DNA from: JAIOQA01 sp035493675
GTDB taxonomy: Bacteria; Myxococcota_A; Polyangia; Haliangiales; Haliangiaceae
NCBI GenBank assembly: GCA_035493675.1
Contig: DATJIA010000312.1
Location: forward strand, 1 to 64,000
Reading direction: 5' to 3'
DNA length: 64,000 nt
Both the position numbers and the translations under genes were made by a program. Positions within the stretch are counted from its first letter, which is position 1. Every line of letters begins with the position of its first letter. A model generated the notes under the pieces. The model searched no databases. It was not told the origin of the DNA and worked only from the letters and a program-made list of their open reading frames with translations. This document shows positions 49,524 to 63,031 of this stretch, in pieces.

Positions 49524-49524
<1 letters not shown>
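48805..49524 (-). CDS. Second GspC-like PDZ protein, predicted lipoprotein
   Basis: 239 aa from ATG 49,524 (TGATG overlap with gspC). The N-terminus RALIYIATIAAAACGGSGNA contains a lipobox-like AAAAC-GG, so a lipoprotein is predicted. The C-terminal 110 residues are a PDZ domain that aligns with the upstream gspC product: GIKQVDDTDFTIERSMLDTL versus GVKKIDDSNYEISRSLVDKV, and GFMNGDTIHSINGLDLNSAD versus GLANGDTIHAINGFDLTSPD. The middle (YDPKHDQVVFVGAEVGYRRA) is weakly similar. It is a paralogue by tandem duplication that has swapped a TM anchor for a lipid anchor. Role unknown; perhaps outer-membrane-side clamp for GspD. Confidence 0.82.
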
Positions 49525-50462
<938 letters not shown>

Positions 50463-50465
50463 GGA

Positions 50466-51995
<1,530 letters not shown>

Positions 51996-52160
51996 GGGGG
52001 CGATCCTTCCAATATCAAACCCGGGACCAGCTCGTTTGAGTCCCAAGTCTTTGATCTCTGGTCGGCTTGTGACTCGATCCATGCCACGTTGTCAGGCCGG
52101 CGACCGGGGCTTGTCATTCTGGCACGCGACCCAGCGCGCGCACACATATATAAGGAGGGG

Positions 52161-52700
52161 ATGGCGCTAGGCGCGACGATGCGGCGGTTCGAGATCGAGC
52201 TCGCGGACTCCGACCGCGATCGGTACGAGACGATCGAGCTGCGCGCGGCGCAGCACCCGAGCGAGAGCGACCGCTATCTCGCGGCGCGCGTGATCGCGCG
52301 CGTGATGGAGCACGCCGAGGGCGTCGAGTTCTCGGCCGGCGGCGTGTCGTCGGGCGACGAGCCCGCGATCCTGCAGCGCGATCTCCGCGGCGATCTGCGC
52401 GCGTGGATCGAGGTCGGATCGCCGTCGCCCGAGCGGTTGCATCGGGCGTCGAAGCTCGGCGCGCGCGTCGCGATCTACGGCTGGCGCGGCGACGCGCTCG
52501 CGCGCGAGATCGCGGACACGCGCGTCCATCGCGCCGAGGCGCTCGAGCTCTTCGATCTCGCGCCCGACTTCCTGGACGCGATCGCGGCGACCCTGGATCG
52601 CGCGAACGCGTGGGCGCTGTCGATCGCGGACGGCGCGCTCTACATGACGTGCAACGGCGTCGCGCTCGAGGGCGCGATCCGCCGCGTCAGGCTACCGTGA
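52161..52700 (+). CDS. YaeQ-family protein
   Basis: 179 aa from ATG 52,161. The N-terminus MALGATMRRFEIELADSDRD and later RAAQHPSESDRYLAARVIAR, SSGDEPAILQRDLRGDLRAW, IEVGSPSPERLHRASK and VAIYGW match the YaeQ family (PD-(D/E)XK-like nuclease fold). The DEP-x-x-Q-x-D motif corresponds to the predicted active site; activity is uncertain in all family members. TATATAAGGAGGGG directly precedes ATG. Divergent from the T2SS regulator (166 nt between starts), and its last 14 nt overlap the convergent peptidoglycan-binding-like gene. Confidence 0.88.
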   Translation: MALGATMRRFEIELADSDRDRYETIELRAAQHPSESDRYLAARVIARVMEHAEGVEFSAGGVSSGDEPAILQRDLRGDLRAWIEVGSPSPERLHRASKLGARVAIYGWRGDALAREIADTRVHRAEALELFDLAPDFLDAIAATLDRANAWALSIADGALYMTCNGVALEGAIRRVRLP

Positions 52701-53025
52701 CGCTGAGCGCGGTCGCGGCGGTCGACTTGACCCAGTCGCGGATGAACTCGGCGTACTCGGCGACCTCTTCCTTGGTGTCGGGCACCGGGAACGGCGTCGC
52801 GGTGAGGAGCGGGTTCTTCTTCACGACGGCGTCGTAGATCGCCTTCACCGCGTGCGCGCTCTTGGGGCCGATGAAGCCGTCGACGTCGAGCTTGTGCCCC
52901 GTGATCGAGGTGAACGAGTTGAGCGCCTTCTGCAGGGTCTTGAGATCCTCGTGCACCGGGCCGACGCCGTACGCGATCTCGCCCTTCTCGTTCCAGTCCT
53001 TACCCTTCTCGAGCTTGCGAGCCAT
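52687..53025 (-). CDS. Small peptidoglycan-binding-like domain protein (112 aa)
   Basis: ATG 53,025 has a strong AGGAGGAG. A basic polar N-terminus (ARKLEKGKDWNEKGEIAYGV) leads to LKTLQKALNSFTSITGHKLD and VDGFIGPKSAHAVKAIYDAV, which follows the PG_binding_1 pattern (VxxLQxxLN...VDGxxGPxT). There is no signal peptide, so export would have to be by another route, or the fold serves another use. The C-terminal helix (EEVAEYAEFIRDWVKSTAAT) is acidic. Likely a small accessory protein; function unknown. Confidence 0.65.
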   Translation of the reverse strand: MARKLEKGKDWNEKGEIAYGVGPVHEDLKTLQKALNSFTSITGHKLDVDGFIGPKSAHAVKAIYDAVVKKNPLLTATPFPVPDTKEEVAEYAEFIRDWVKSTAATALSVTVA

Positions 53026-53098
53026 GAGTCTCCTCCTTGGCGCAACCGTAGCCGAGGATTTCACTCCCGAACACGCGCCGGACGCGCCATAAACGGGC

Positions 53099-54163
53099 GT
53101 GTCCGATCCTCCCGCGAAGCCGCCGCGCACGAACGTCATCTACGCGATCATCGCCCTCAACCTGATCGCGTTCGCGATCGAGCTCGCGGCGGGCGCCGAC
53201 GCGTTCTCGCCCAACGCGCTCGACGTGCTGAAGGTCGGCGCCAACTACGCGCCGATGACGCTCCACGGCGAGCCGTGGCGGATCGTGACGGCGATGTTCC
53301 TGCACTTCGGCGCGATCCACATCGGCATGAACATGCTGTGCTTGTGGCAGGGGCGCATCGTCGAGCAGATCTTCGGGCCGCTGCCGTTCGCCGCGATCTA
53401 CGTCGTGTCGGGGCTCGTCGGCGGCGTCGCGACCTTGTTGCGCGGCGATCCGGTCGTGTCGGCGGGCGCGTCGGGCGCGGTGTTCGGCGTGTACGGCGCG
53501 TTCGCCGCGGTGTTGGTGCTGCGGCGCGCGCGGATCCCCGCGGACGTCTGGCAGAAGACCGCGCGATCGATGGGCACGTTCCTCGCGATCAACCTCATGA
53601 TCGGGCTCGGCGTGCCGGGCATCGATCTGCGCGCGCACGTCGGCGGGCTCGTCGGCGGGTTCGCGTGCGGCGCGGTGCTGCTCGCCGGTGCGAAGGCGTC
53701 GTGGCGGCGGCCGCTCGCGCTGTTCGCCGGCGGGATCGCGATCGCGGGTGCGGCGATCGCGCTGGCGCCGAAGCCGTCCGACTACCTCGGGGCCCTCGAC
53801 GAGCTCGCCCGCGTCGAGAAGGCGGCCAACGCGCGGATCGACGACATCAAGGCGCGCCTCGCGGCCGGCAAGATCTCGGGCGCGCAGGCCGCCGACGAGC
53901 TCGAGCGCGACGTGATCGCGCCGTGGAGCGCGGCCAGCCGTCGCATGGAGGGGATCGAGCCGCCCGCGGCGTCGCGCGAGGTCTACGACGCGATGCGGTC
54001 GTACGCGTCGGCGCGCGACGTCGACCTCGCCACGTGGGTCGCGCTCTTGCGCGCGCCCGCGAGCGAGCACGAGGCGCGGACGAAGGAGCTCCAGCGCACC
54101 AACGCGGCGGTGCATGCCGCGGGCGACGCGGTCAGGGAAGCGTCCGCGCGGAAGCGGCGCTGA
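53099..54163 (+). CDS. Rhomboid-family intramembrane serine protease with soluble tail
   Basis: GTG 53,099, 354 aa. Six to seven TM helices, with HGEPWRIVTAMFLHFGAIHI, GMNMLCLWQGRIVEQIFG and VSAGASGAVFGVYGAFAAVL (catalytic Ser in GASG), and a later RAHVGGLVGGFACGAV (catalytic His). These match the rhomboid dyad. The C-terminal 140 residues are a soluble helical extension (LDELARVEKAANARIDDIKA) unlike GlpG. Known: rhomboids cut within TM helices of substrates. The tail may recruit partners. The 3' end overlaps the convergent acetyltransferase gene by 32 nt. Confidence 0.92.
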   Translation: MSDPPAKPPRTNVIYAIIALNLIAFAIELAAGADAFSPNALDVLKVGANYAPMTLHGEPWRIVTAMFLHFGAIHIGMNMLCLWQGRIVEQIFGPLPFAAIYVVSGLVGGVATLLRGDPVVSAGASGAVFGVYGAFAAVLVLRRARIPADVWQKTARSMGTFLAINLMIGLGVPGIDLRAHVGGLVGGFACGAVLLAGAKASWRRPLALFAGGIAIAGAAIALAPKPSDYLGALDELARVEKAANARIDDIKARLAAGKISGAQAADELERDVIAPWSAASRRMEGIEPPAASREVYDAMRSYASARDVDLATWVALLRAPASEHEARTKELQRTNAAVHAAGDAVREASARKRR

Positions 54164-54581
54164 CGTCCTGCCAGCGCTCCGCCGGCGGCTTCATCTCCAT
54201 CCAGATGCGCGCGTCGACCGGCGCGTAGCCGAGCGGCGCGTAGACGCCGTGCGCGGTGCGCGTCGCGAGCACCCAGCGGCGCAGCGTCTGTGTCCGGGGA
54301 TCGGACATCAAGGCCCGCACCATCGCGCGCGCGACGCCGCGGCCGCGCGCCCGCTCGTCGACGAAGACGTCGCACAGCCACGCGAAGGTCGCCTGATCGG
54401 TCACCGCGCGCGCGACGCCGACCTGCCCTGCTTCGTCGTACGCGCCCGCGCTCAGGCTGTTCGCGAACGCGCGCTCGACGACGTCGCGGCGCACGTCGGG
54501 CGACCAGTACGCGGTGCGCAGCCACGCGTGCACGCGATCGAGATCGAGCCGCGCGGGATCGAGCGAGATCGTGATGTCCAT
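54132..54581 (-). CDS. GNAT-family N-acetyltransferase
   Basis: 149 aa from ATG 54,581. DLDRVHAWLRTAYWSPDVRR at the N-terminus, then ATFAWLCDVFVDERARGRGV (motif A R-G-R-G-V-A) and a C-terminal GVYAPLGYAPVDARIWMEMK typical of YncA/RimI-like GNATs; it closely resembles 'sortase-like' acyltransferases annotated as GCN5-related. Substrate unknown. Long upstream open frame to 56,915 is a shadow of the helicase gene. Convergent overlap with the rhomboid gene. Confidence 0.88.
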   Translation of the reverse strand: MDITISLDPARLDLDRVHAWLRTAYWSPDVRRDVVERAFANSLSAGAYDEAGQVGVARAVTDQATFAWLCDVFVDERARGRGVARAMVRALMSDPRTQTLRRWVLATRTAHGVYAPLGYAPVDARIWMEMKPPAERWQDVSAASARTLP

Positions 54582-54686
54582 CGATCCGTCGTAGCGCGGC
54601 GCGCGCGCGGCGCGAAGGGACAGCGGTAGATCGGCAGCTGGGCCAGGATTCTTGCGGTCCACGAGCAGACCTGTTCTTATGTTCAG

Positions 54687-56678
54687 GTGCAATCCTCGCT
54701 CAATCGCGCGCAGCACGAAGCGGTCACGCATGAAGGCGACGAGCCGTTGCTCATCATCGCGGGCGCGGGGACCGGCAAGACGACGACGCTCGCGCATCGG
54801 ATCGCGCACCTGGTCGGGCGCGGCGCGGATCCGCGGCGCATCTTGTTGCTGACGTTCTCGCGGCGCGCGGCGCAGGAGATGATCCGGCGCGCGCAGCGGG
54901 TCGCACGATCCGCAGAGCTGCCGTGGGCGGGGACCTTCCACGCGATCGGCGCGCGCTTGTTGCGGCTGCACGCGAGCGCGCTCGGGTTGGATCCGTCGTT
55001 CACGGTGTTGGATCGCGGCGACGCGGCCGACCTGCTCGATCTGGTGCGCGCGGATCGCGGGCTGGCGTCGAGCGAGCGCCGCTTCCCGCGCAAGGACACG
55101 TGCCTCGCGATCTACTCGCGCACGGTCAACGCGCAGGCGGCGCTCGACGGCGTGCTCGCCGACGCGTATCCGTGGTGCCGCGAGCACGCGGCGCCGCTGC
55201 GCGCGCTGTTCGCGGCCTACGTAGAAGAGAAGCTCGCGCGCCACGTCTTGGACTACGACGACCTGCTCTTGTGGTGGTGGCACGCGATGTCGGCGCCCGC
55301 GGTCGCGGCGCAGATCCGATCGCGCTTCGATCACGTGCTGGTCGACGAGTATCAAGACACCAACGCGCTGCAGGCCGACGTCGTCGCGGCGCTGTCGCCG
55401 AGCGGGCGCGGCGTGACCGCGGTCGGCGACGACGCGCAGGCGATCTACTCGTTCCGCGCGGCGAGCGTGCACAACATCCTCGCGTTCCCGGATCGCTTCA
55501 CGGCCCCAGCCAAGCTGATCGCGCTCGAGGACAACTATCGATCGACCCAGGGCATCCTCGACGCCGCGAACGCGGTGATCGCGCGCTCGCCGCAGCGGTA
55601 CGAGAAGGAGCTGCGCGCGTCGCGCGCGGAAGACTTCGGCCGCCCGGTGCTCGCGCTCGTCGACGACGAGCTGGCCGAGGTCGACTACGTGATCGAGCGC
55701 GTGCTCGCGAACCGCGAGGACGGGCTCGCGCTGCGCGATCAGGCCGTCTTGATGCGCGCCGCGCACCACAGCGATCGGCTCGAGCTCGAGCTCGGCCGCC
55801 GGCGCATCCCGTACACCAAGTACGGCGGCCTGAAGTTCCTCGAGGCCGCGCACGTGAAGGATCTGCTGGCGTTCCTGCGCTGGGCGGAGAACCCGACCGA
55901 TCCGATCGCGGGCTTCCGCGTCGCGCAGCTCGTGCCCGGGTGCGGGCCGGCGTTCGCGCGGCGCGCGGTCGACGCGGCGCGATCCGGGCTGGCCTCGCTG
56001 GCCGGCGTCGCGCCGCCGAAGCCCGCGCGCGCGATGTGGCCGGCGTTGTGCGAGCTGCTGGTCGGGATCGCGGGCGCGCCGTGGGCCGGGCAGATCGATC
56101 GCGTGCGCGGGTTCTACGAGCCGATCCTGTTCGAGCGCTACGACGCCGCCGAGGCGCGCCGCGGCGATCTCGAGCAGCTCGGCGCGATCGCGGGCACGTA
56201 CGCGACGCGCGCCGCGTTCCTCGAGGACCTGACGCTCGATCCGCCGAGCGCGACCGGTGATCTCGCCGGGCCGCCGTCGCTCGACGAGGACTGGCTGATC
56301 CTCTCGACGATCCACTCGGCCAAAGGCCAGGAGTGGCGCGCGGTCTTCGTGCTCGACGTGATCGACGGGCGGATCCCGTCGGATCTGTCGCTGTCGTCGG
56401 TGGATCAGATGGAAGAGGAGCGGCGCTTGTTGTACGTCGCGATGACGCGCGCGCGCGATCAGCTGCACCTCGTGCAGCCGCTGCGCATGCACGTCGAGAA
56501 GCAGCATCGGCACGGCGATCGCCACGTCTTCGCGCCGCGCAGCCGCTTCCTGCCCGACGCGCTCTTGGATCGCTTCGATCGGATCACGCGCGGGCGCCCG
56601 GCGACTTCGTCGGGGGTGGCATCGTCCGCGGGCGAAGCGATCGACGTGGCGTCGAAGCTGCGCGGGATGTGGAGCTAA
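54687..56678 (+). CDS. UvrD/Rep-family superfamily-1 DNA helicase (663 aa)
   Basis: GTG 54,687. All helicase motifs are intact: IAGAGTGKTTTL (I), LTFSRRAAQEM (Ia), HVLVDEYQDTNALQADVV (II), VGDDAQAIYSFRAAS (III), LEDNYRSTQGIL (IV), ILSTIHSAKGQEWRAVFV (V) and EEERRLLYVAMTRARDQL (VI). At 663 aa it is a compact Rep/PcrA-type without a nuclease domain. Role: 3'-5' unwinding in repair or replication restart. TTATGTTCAG directly precedes GTG, so it may be leaderless. It lies 9 nt upstream of the OsmC gene. Confidence 0.95.
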   Translation: MQSSLNRAQHEAVTHEGDEPLLIIAGAGTGKTTTLAHRIAHLVGRGADPRRILLLTFSRRAAQEMIRRAQRVARSAELPWAGTFHAIGARLLRLHASALGLDPSFTVLDRGDAADLLDLVRADRGLASSERRFPRKDTCLAIYSRTVNAQAALDGVLADAYPWCREHAAPLRALFAAYVEEKLARHVLDYDDLLLWWWHAMSAPAVAAQIRSRFDHVLVDEYQDTNALQADVVAALSPSGRGVTAVGDDAQAIYSFRAASVHNILAFPDRFTAPAKLIALEDNYRSTQGILDAANAVIARSPQRYEKELRASRAEDFGRPVLALVDDELAEVDYVIERVLANREDGLALRDQAVLMRAAHHSDRLELELGRRRIPYTKYGGLKFLEAAHVKDLLAFLRWAENPTDPIAGFRVAQLVPGCGPAFARRAVDAARSGLASLAGVAPPKPARAMWPALCELLVGIAGAPWAGQIDRVRGFYEPILFERYDAAEARRGDLEQLGAIAGTYATRAAFLEDLTLDPPSATGDLAGPPSLDEDWLILSTIHSAKGQEWRAVFVLDVIDGRIPSDLSLSSVDQMEEERRLLYVAMTRARDQLHLVQPLRMHVEKQHRHGDRHVFAPRSRFLPDALLDRFDRITRGRPATSSGVASSAGEAIDVASKLRGMWS

Positions 56679-56687
56679 GCTCCGCGC

Positions 56688-57080
56688 ATGGCGACTGCAC
56701 ATCTCGACAGCGGCGACGCGCCGTTCGCGCAACGCATCCGCATGGGCTCGCACACGATCGTCTCCGACGAGCTGCCCTCGCTCGGCGGCGCCGACGCCGG
56801 CGCCTCGCCGTACGAGCTGTTGCTCGCGTCGCTCGGCGCGTGCACGTCGATCACGCTGCGCATGTACGCCGATCGCAAGGGCTGGACGCTCGGCCCGGTG
56901 CACCTCGATCTCCACTTCGTGCGCGAGGGCGACATCGAGCGGATCGAGCGGACGATCGTGTTGTCTTCGTCGCTGACGGACGAGCAGCGCGCGCGGCTCG
57001 CCGAGATCGCCGAGAAGACGCCGGTGACCAAGACGCTCCGCCGCGCGACGCCGATCGAGACGAAGATCGCGATCGGGTAG
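56688..57080 (+). CDS. OsmC-family peroxiredoxin
   Basis: 130 aa. The pattern is DAGASPYELLLASLGACTSI, TLRMYADRKGW and a C-terminal ETPVTKTL-like end (KTPVTKTLRRATPIETKIAI), which is the short OsmC/YhfA type. The first conserved Cys (LGACTS) is present; the second usual Cys is replaced in this clade. Role: thiol-based reduction of organic peroxides or a related thiol chemistry. Its start is 9 nt after the helicase stop, but a functional link is not evident. Convergent with the SDR gene (2-nt gap). Confidence 0.88.
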   Translation: MATAHLDSGDAPFAQRIRMGSHTIVSDELPSLGGADAGASPYELLLASLGACTSITLRMYADRKGWTLGPVHLDLHFVREGDIERIERTIVLSSSLTDEQRARLAEIAEKTPVTKTLRRATPIETKIAIG

Positions 57081-57082
57081 CG

Positions 57083-57838
57083 CTAGGCCGCGCCGAGGCC
57101 GCCGTCGACCGGGATCTCGGCGCCCGTCACGTACGACGCCGCCGGCGACGCGAGGAAGAGCGCGGTGCGCGCGACCTCGTCGGCGGCGCCGAAGCGTCGC
57201 TGCGGCACGCGCGACGCCATGTCCGCTTGCAGCGCCTCGACCGCCGCCGCGGGCAAGCCGGTCTTGCCGTAGATCGGCGTGGCGATCGGCCCGGGCGCGA
57301 TCGCGTTCACGCGCACGCCGCGCCCCGCGAGCTCGACGGCGAGCGAGCGCACGAGCGCCGCGAGCGCGCCCTTCGACGCCGAATAGATCGACGCGTTGGC
57401 GACGCCCTTCTCGGCGACCACCGACGTGTTGACGAGCACCGACGCGCCGTCGCGCAGGAGCGGCAGCACCTGGCGCAACGTGAAGACCACGCCCTTCACG
57501 TTGATGTCCATGATGTCGTCGTAGAAGCGCTCGTCGATCGCGTCGAGCGGCGCGAACCGCGCGACGCCGGCGTTCAAGAACACGACGTCGACGCCGCCGA
57601 AGCGCGCCTTGAGCTCGTCGGCGAGGCGGACCGCGTCGTCGACCGAGCGCGCGTCGGCGCGGATCGCGACCGCCGTGGGCCCGAGCGCGTCGCGCGCCTT
57701 CGCGAGGTTGTCGGGGTTGGCGCCGGTGACGACGACCTTCGCGCCGGCGTCGCGGAACGCGAGCGCGGTCGCCAGGCCGATGCCGGTCGTGCCGCCGGTG
57801 ACCAGCGCGACCTTGCCTTCGAGGATGGGTGCAGACAT
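57083..57838 (-). CDS. Short-chain dehydrogenase/reductase
   Basis: 251 aa from ATG 57,838 (AAGGAG 8 nt upstream). Rossmann motif VALVTGGTTGIGLATALAFR, VFLNAGVARF (NAG), catalytic Ser in VLVNTSVVAEKG, and YSASKGALAALVRSLAVELA (YxxxK). It ends FLASPAASYVTGAEIPVDGG, the classic SDR C-terminus. Substrate unknown. It is 83 nt downstream of a TetR-type regulator on the same strand, the usual arrangement for a regulated detoxification or redox gene; the 83-nt gap contains GGAACGAATGGTCAA, a possible operator half. Confidence 0.93.
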   Translation of the reverse strand: MSAPILEGKVALVTGGTTGIGLATALAFRDAGAKVVVTGANPDNLAKARDALGPTAVAIRADARSVDDAVRLADELKARFGGVDVVFLNAGVARFAPLDAIDERFYDDIMDINVKGVVFTLRQVLPLLRDGASVLVNTSVVAEKGVANASIYSASKGALAALVRSLAVELAGRGVRVNAIAPGPIATPIYGKTGLPAAAVEALQADMASRVPQRRFGAADEVARTALFLASPAASYVTGAEIPVDGGLGAA

Positions 57839-57921
57839 GTCGATTCTCCTTATCTTGACCATTCGTTCCAAAACAGCGCGAGCGAAACGGCGCGAACGCC
57901 GCGCCGGGGTTCAGCCGAGAT

Positions 57922-58497
57922 TCAGATCATCGAGAGCGTCACGTCGATCACCTGATCGACGTGCTTGCGATCGGCGCCGCCGCGCGCGAGCAGCTGCAGC
58001 CCGTACATCGCGTTGGTCAGGTACCGCGACAGCGCGCGATCGTCGTGATCGCTGTCGAGCTCGCCGCGATCGCGCGCCCGCGCGAGGCGCTGGGCCAGCG
58101 CGCGCTCGAGCACGCTCGTGTTGCTGCAGAACCGCTTCTTCACGTCGTTGTCTTCGGGCCCGCGCTCGGCGACCGCGCCGAGCAGCATGCAGCTCTGACT
58201 CGGCCTGGCCGCCGCCTTGTCCGCGACGACGCGCATGATCGTGCGCAGCACGTCCTTGATCGGCCCGTCGGCGGCGAACGCCCCGCTCACCTGCTCGCCG
58301 AACTGCTCGCGGTAGCGATCGAGCGCCGCGACGTACAGCGCGTGCTTGTCGCCGAACGTGTCGTACAAGCTCTGCCGCCCGATCTCGAGGTGCTCGACCA
58401 GATCGCCGATCGACGTCGCCTCGTACCCCTTGCGCCAGAACAGCTCCATCGCGCGCTCGAGCACGTCGTCGCGCGAGAATTCCTTCGGCCGGGGCAC
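57922..58497 (-). CDS. TetR-family transcriptional regulator
   Basis: 191 aa, GTG 58,497. The N-terminal HTH (SRDDVLERAMELFWRKGYEA, TSIGDLVEHLEIGRQSLYDT, FGDKHALYVAALDRY) is textbook TetR, of the AefR/YxaF-like group that regulates neighbouring SDR or oxidoreductase genes. The ligand domain has Cys in QSCMLLGAVAE and NTSVLERALAQRLARARDRG. It likely represses itself (palindromic operator at 58,518) and the downstream SDR. Confidence 0.93.
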   Translation of the reverse strand: MPRPKEFSRDDVLERAMELFWRKGYEATSIGDLVEHLEIGRQSLYDTFGDKHALYVAALDRYREQFGEQVSGAFAADGPIKDVLRTIMRVVADKAAARPSQSCMLLGAVAERGPEDNDVKKRFCSNTSVLERALAQRLARARDRGELDSDHDDRALSRYLTNAMYGLQLLARGGADRKHVDQVIDVTLSMI

Positions 58498-58532
58498 GCC
58501 TAGGATCTAGCCATTCCTGACCGGTCAGTCAA
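58498..58532 (-). promoter_or_regulatory. TetR promoter with embedded palindromic operator; leaderless start
   Basis: On the minus strand TTGACT (58,532-58,527), a 17-nt spacer and TAGATC (58,509-58,504) place the transcription start at GTG 58,497. The spacer contains TGACCGGTCA (58,518-58,527), a perfect 10-bp palindrome well placed for TetR autorepression. Confidence 0.6.
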
Positions 58533-58542
58533 GATCCGGCGT

Positions 58543-61335
<2,793 letters not shown>

Positions 61336-61366
61336 GCGCACAGCATACGTCGGACTAGACTTCTTC

Positions 61367-63019
61367 GTGATCAAGGACCTCTGGTACAAGAACGCGATCG
61401 TCTATTGCCTCCACGTCGGCACCTTCATGGACGCCGACGGCGACGGGATCGGCGATTTCAACGGCCTGGAGAACCGCCTCGACTACCTCGCCGGCCTCGG
61501 CGTCGAGGCGATCTGGCTGATGCCGTTCCAGAAGTCGCCGCGGCGCGACGACGGCTACGACGTCAGCGACTACTACCAGGTCGATCCCTGCTACGGAACG
61601 CTCGGAGACTTCGTCGAGCTGACCCACGAGGCTGAGCAGCGCGGCATCCGCGTCCTGATCGATCTCGTGATCAACCACACGAGCGATCAACACCCGTGGT
61701 TCCAGGAGGCGCGCCGCGATCCGGACTCGAAGTATCGCGACTACTACGTGTGGTCGAAGAAGAAGCCGCCCGACGCCAACGAAGGCATGGTCTTCCCCGG
61801 CGTGCAGAAGACGACGTGGACCTACGACAAGGTCGCGCGCGCCTACTACTTCCATCGCTTCTACGACTTCCAACCCGATCTCAACACGCGCCACCCCGCG
61901 GTGCAGGACGAGATCCGGAAGATCATGGGCTTCTGGTTGGAGCTCGGCGTCGCCGGCTTCCGCGTCGACGCGGTGCCGTTCGTGATCCAGTCGAAGGGCC
62001 CCGGCGTGAAGAACGTCGAGCACTACGACATGCTGCGCGACCTGCGCGAGTTCCTGCAGTGGCGGCGCGGCGACGCGGTGATCCTCGCCGAGGCCAACAT
62101 CGTGCCGAAGAACGACATGCAGTACTTCGGCGACGACGGCGATCGCGCGCACATGATGTTCAACTTCCAGGTCAACCAGCACGCGTTCTATGCGCTCGCC
62201 GCCGCCGACGCGCGGCCGCTCGCGCGCGCGCTCGAGAAGACCCGCGAACGTCCGGCGACCGGACAATGGGCGCAGTTCCTCCGCAACCACGACGAGCTCG
62301 ATCTCGGCCGCTTGACCAAGGCGCAGCGCGAGCGCGTGTTCGACGCGTTCGGCCCCGACAAGGACATGCAGCTCTACGATCGCGGGATCCGGCGGCGGCT
62401 CGCGCCGATGTTGAACGGCGACCGCCGCCGGCTCGAGCTCGCGTACAGCCTGATGTTCACGCTGCCGGGCACCCCGGTGATCCGCTACGGCGACGAGATC
62501 GGGATGGGCGACGATCTCGACCTGCCCGAGCGCAACGGCGCGCGCACGCCGATGCAGTGGTCGCACGAGCCCAACGGCGGCTTCACGCGCGCGAAGAAGC
62601 CGGTGCTGCCGGTCGTGAGCGGCGGGCCGTTCGGCTTCGAGAAGGTGAACGTCGCGGCGCAGCGGCGCGACCCCGACTCGATGCTCAACTGGACCGAGCG
62701 CATCATCCGCATGCGCAAGGAGGTGCCGGAGATCGGCTGGGGCGACTTCGAGATCCTCTCGACGGGGCGGAACGACGTGCTCGCGATCCTCTACGGCTGG
62801 CGCAACAACGAGGTGCTGTGCGTGCACAACTTCCGCGACGCCGCGGTCGAGATCGAGGTGCGCCTCGGCGGTCCGGGACGCGCCTCGCTGGTCAACCTCT
62901 TGTCCGACGATCACAGCGACTCGCCGAGCGGGCGACATCGCATCGTGATGGAGCCGTACGGCTATCGATGGTTCCGCGTCGGCGGGCTCGGCTACGTCTT
63001 GGATCGCACGCCGTTCTAG
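61367..63019 (+). CDS. treS: GH13 trehalose-synthase-like enzyme
   Basis: GTG 61,367 gives IKDLWYKNAIVYCLHVGTFM, which matches TreS N-termini; an upstream ATG (61,334) adds 11 residues that overlap the divergent gene. 550 aa. GH13 motifs are RVLIDLVINHTSDQHPWFQE, GVAGFRVDAVPFVI (nucleophile Asp), VILAEANIVPKND (acid/base Glu) and FLRNHDELDLG (transition-state Asp). A C-terminal beta domain follows (LYGWRNNEVLCVHNFRDAAV). Known: TreS interconverts maltose and trehalose. Alpha-glucosidase activity is the main alternative. No maltokinase is fused or adjacent. TAGACT lies 5 nt before GTG. Confidence 0.85.
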   Translation: MIKDLWYKNAIVYCLHVGTFMDADGDGIGDFNGLENRLDYLAGLGVEAIWLMPFQKSPRRDDGYDVSDYYQVDPCYGTLGDFVELTHEAEQRGIRVLIDLVINHTSDQHPWFQEARRDPDSKYRDYYVWSKKKPPDANEGMVFPGVQKTTWTYDKVARAYYFHRFYDFQPDLNTRHPAVQDEIRKIMGFWLELGVAGFRVDAVPFVIQSKGPGVKNVEHYDMLRDLREFLQWRRGDAVILAEANIVPKNDMQYFGDDGDRAHMMFNFQVNQHAFYALAAADARPLARALEKTRERPATGQWAQFLRNHDELDLGRLTKAQRERVFDAFGPDKDMQLYDRGIRRRLAPMLNGDRRRLELAYSLMFTLPGTPVIRYGDEIGMGDDLDLPERNGARTPMQWSHEPNGGFTRAKKPVLPVVSGGPFGFEKVNVAAQRRDPDSMLNWTERIIRMRKEVPEIGWGDFEILSTGRNDVLAILYGWRNNEVLCVHNFRDAAVEIEVRLGGPGRASLVNLLSDDHSDSPSGRHRIVMEPYGYRWFRVGGLGYVLDRTPF

Positions 63020-63031
63020 ATCCGTTCCAGA

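Noticed and set aside
52118..52136. TGGCAC...GC as a sigma-54 promoter for the yaeQ-like gene
   Set aside because: The GG and GC doublets are 11 nt apart, not 10, and the -12 box is CAGC rather than TTGC.
54582..56915. Long minus-strand frame upstream of the GNAT gene
   Set aside because: Shadow of the helicase gene; GNAT domain begins at ATG 54,581.
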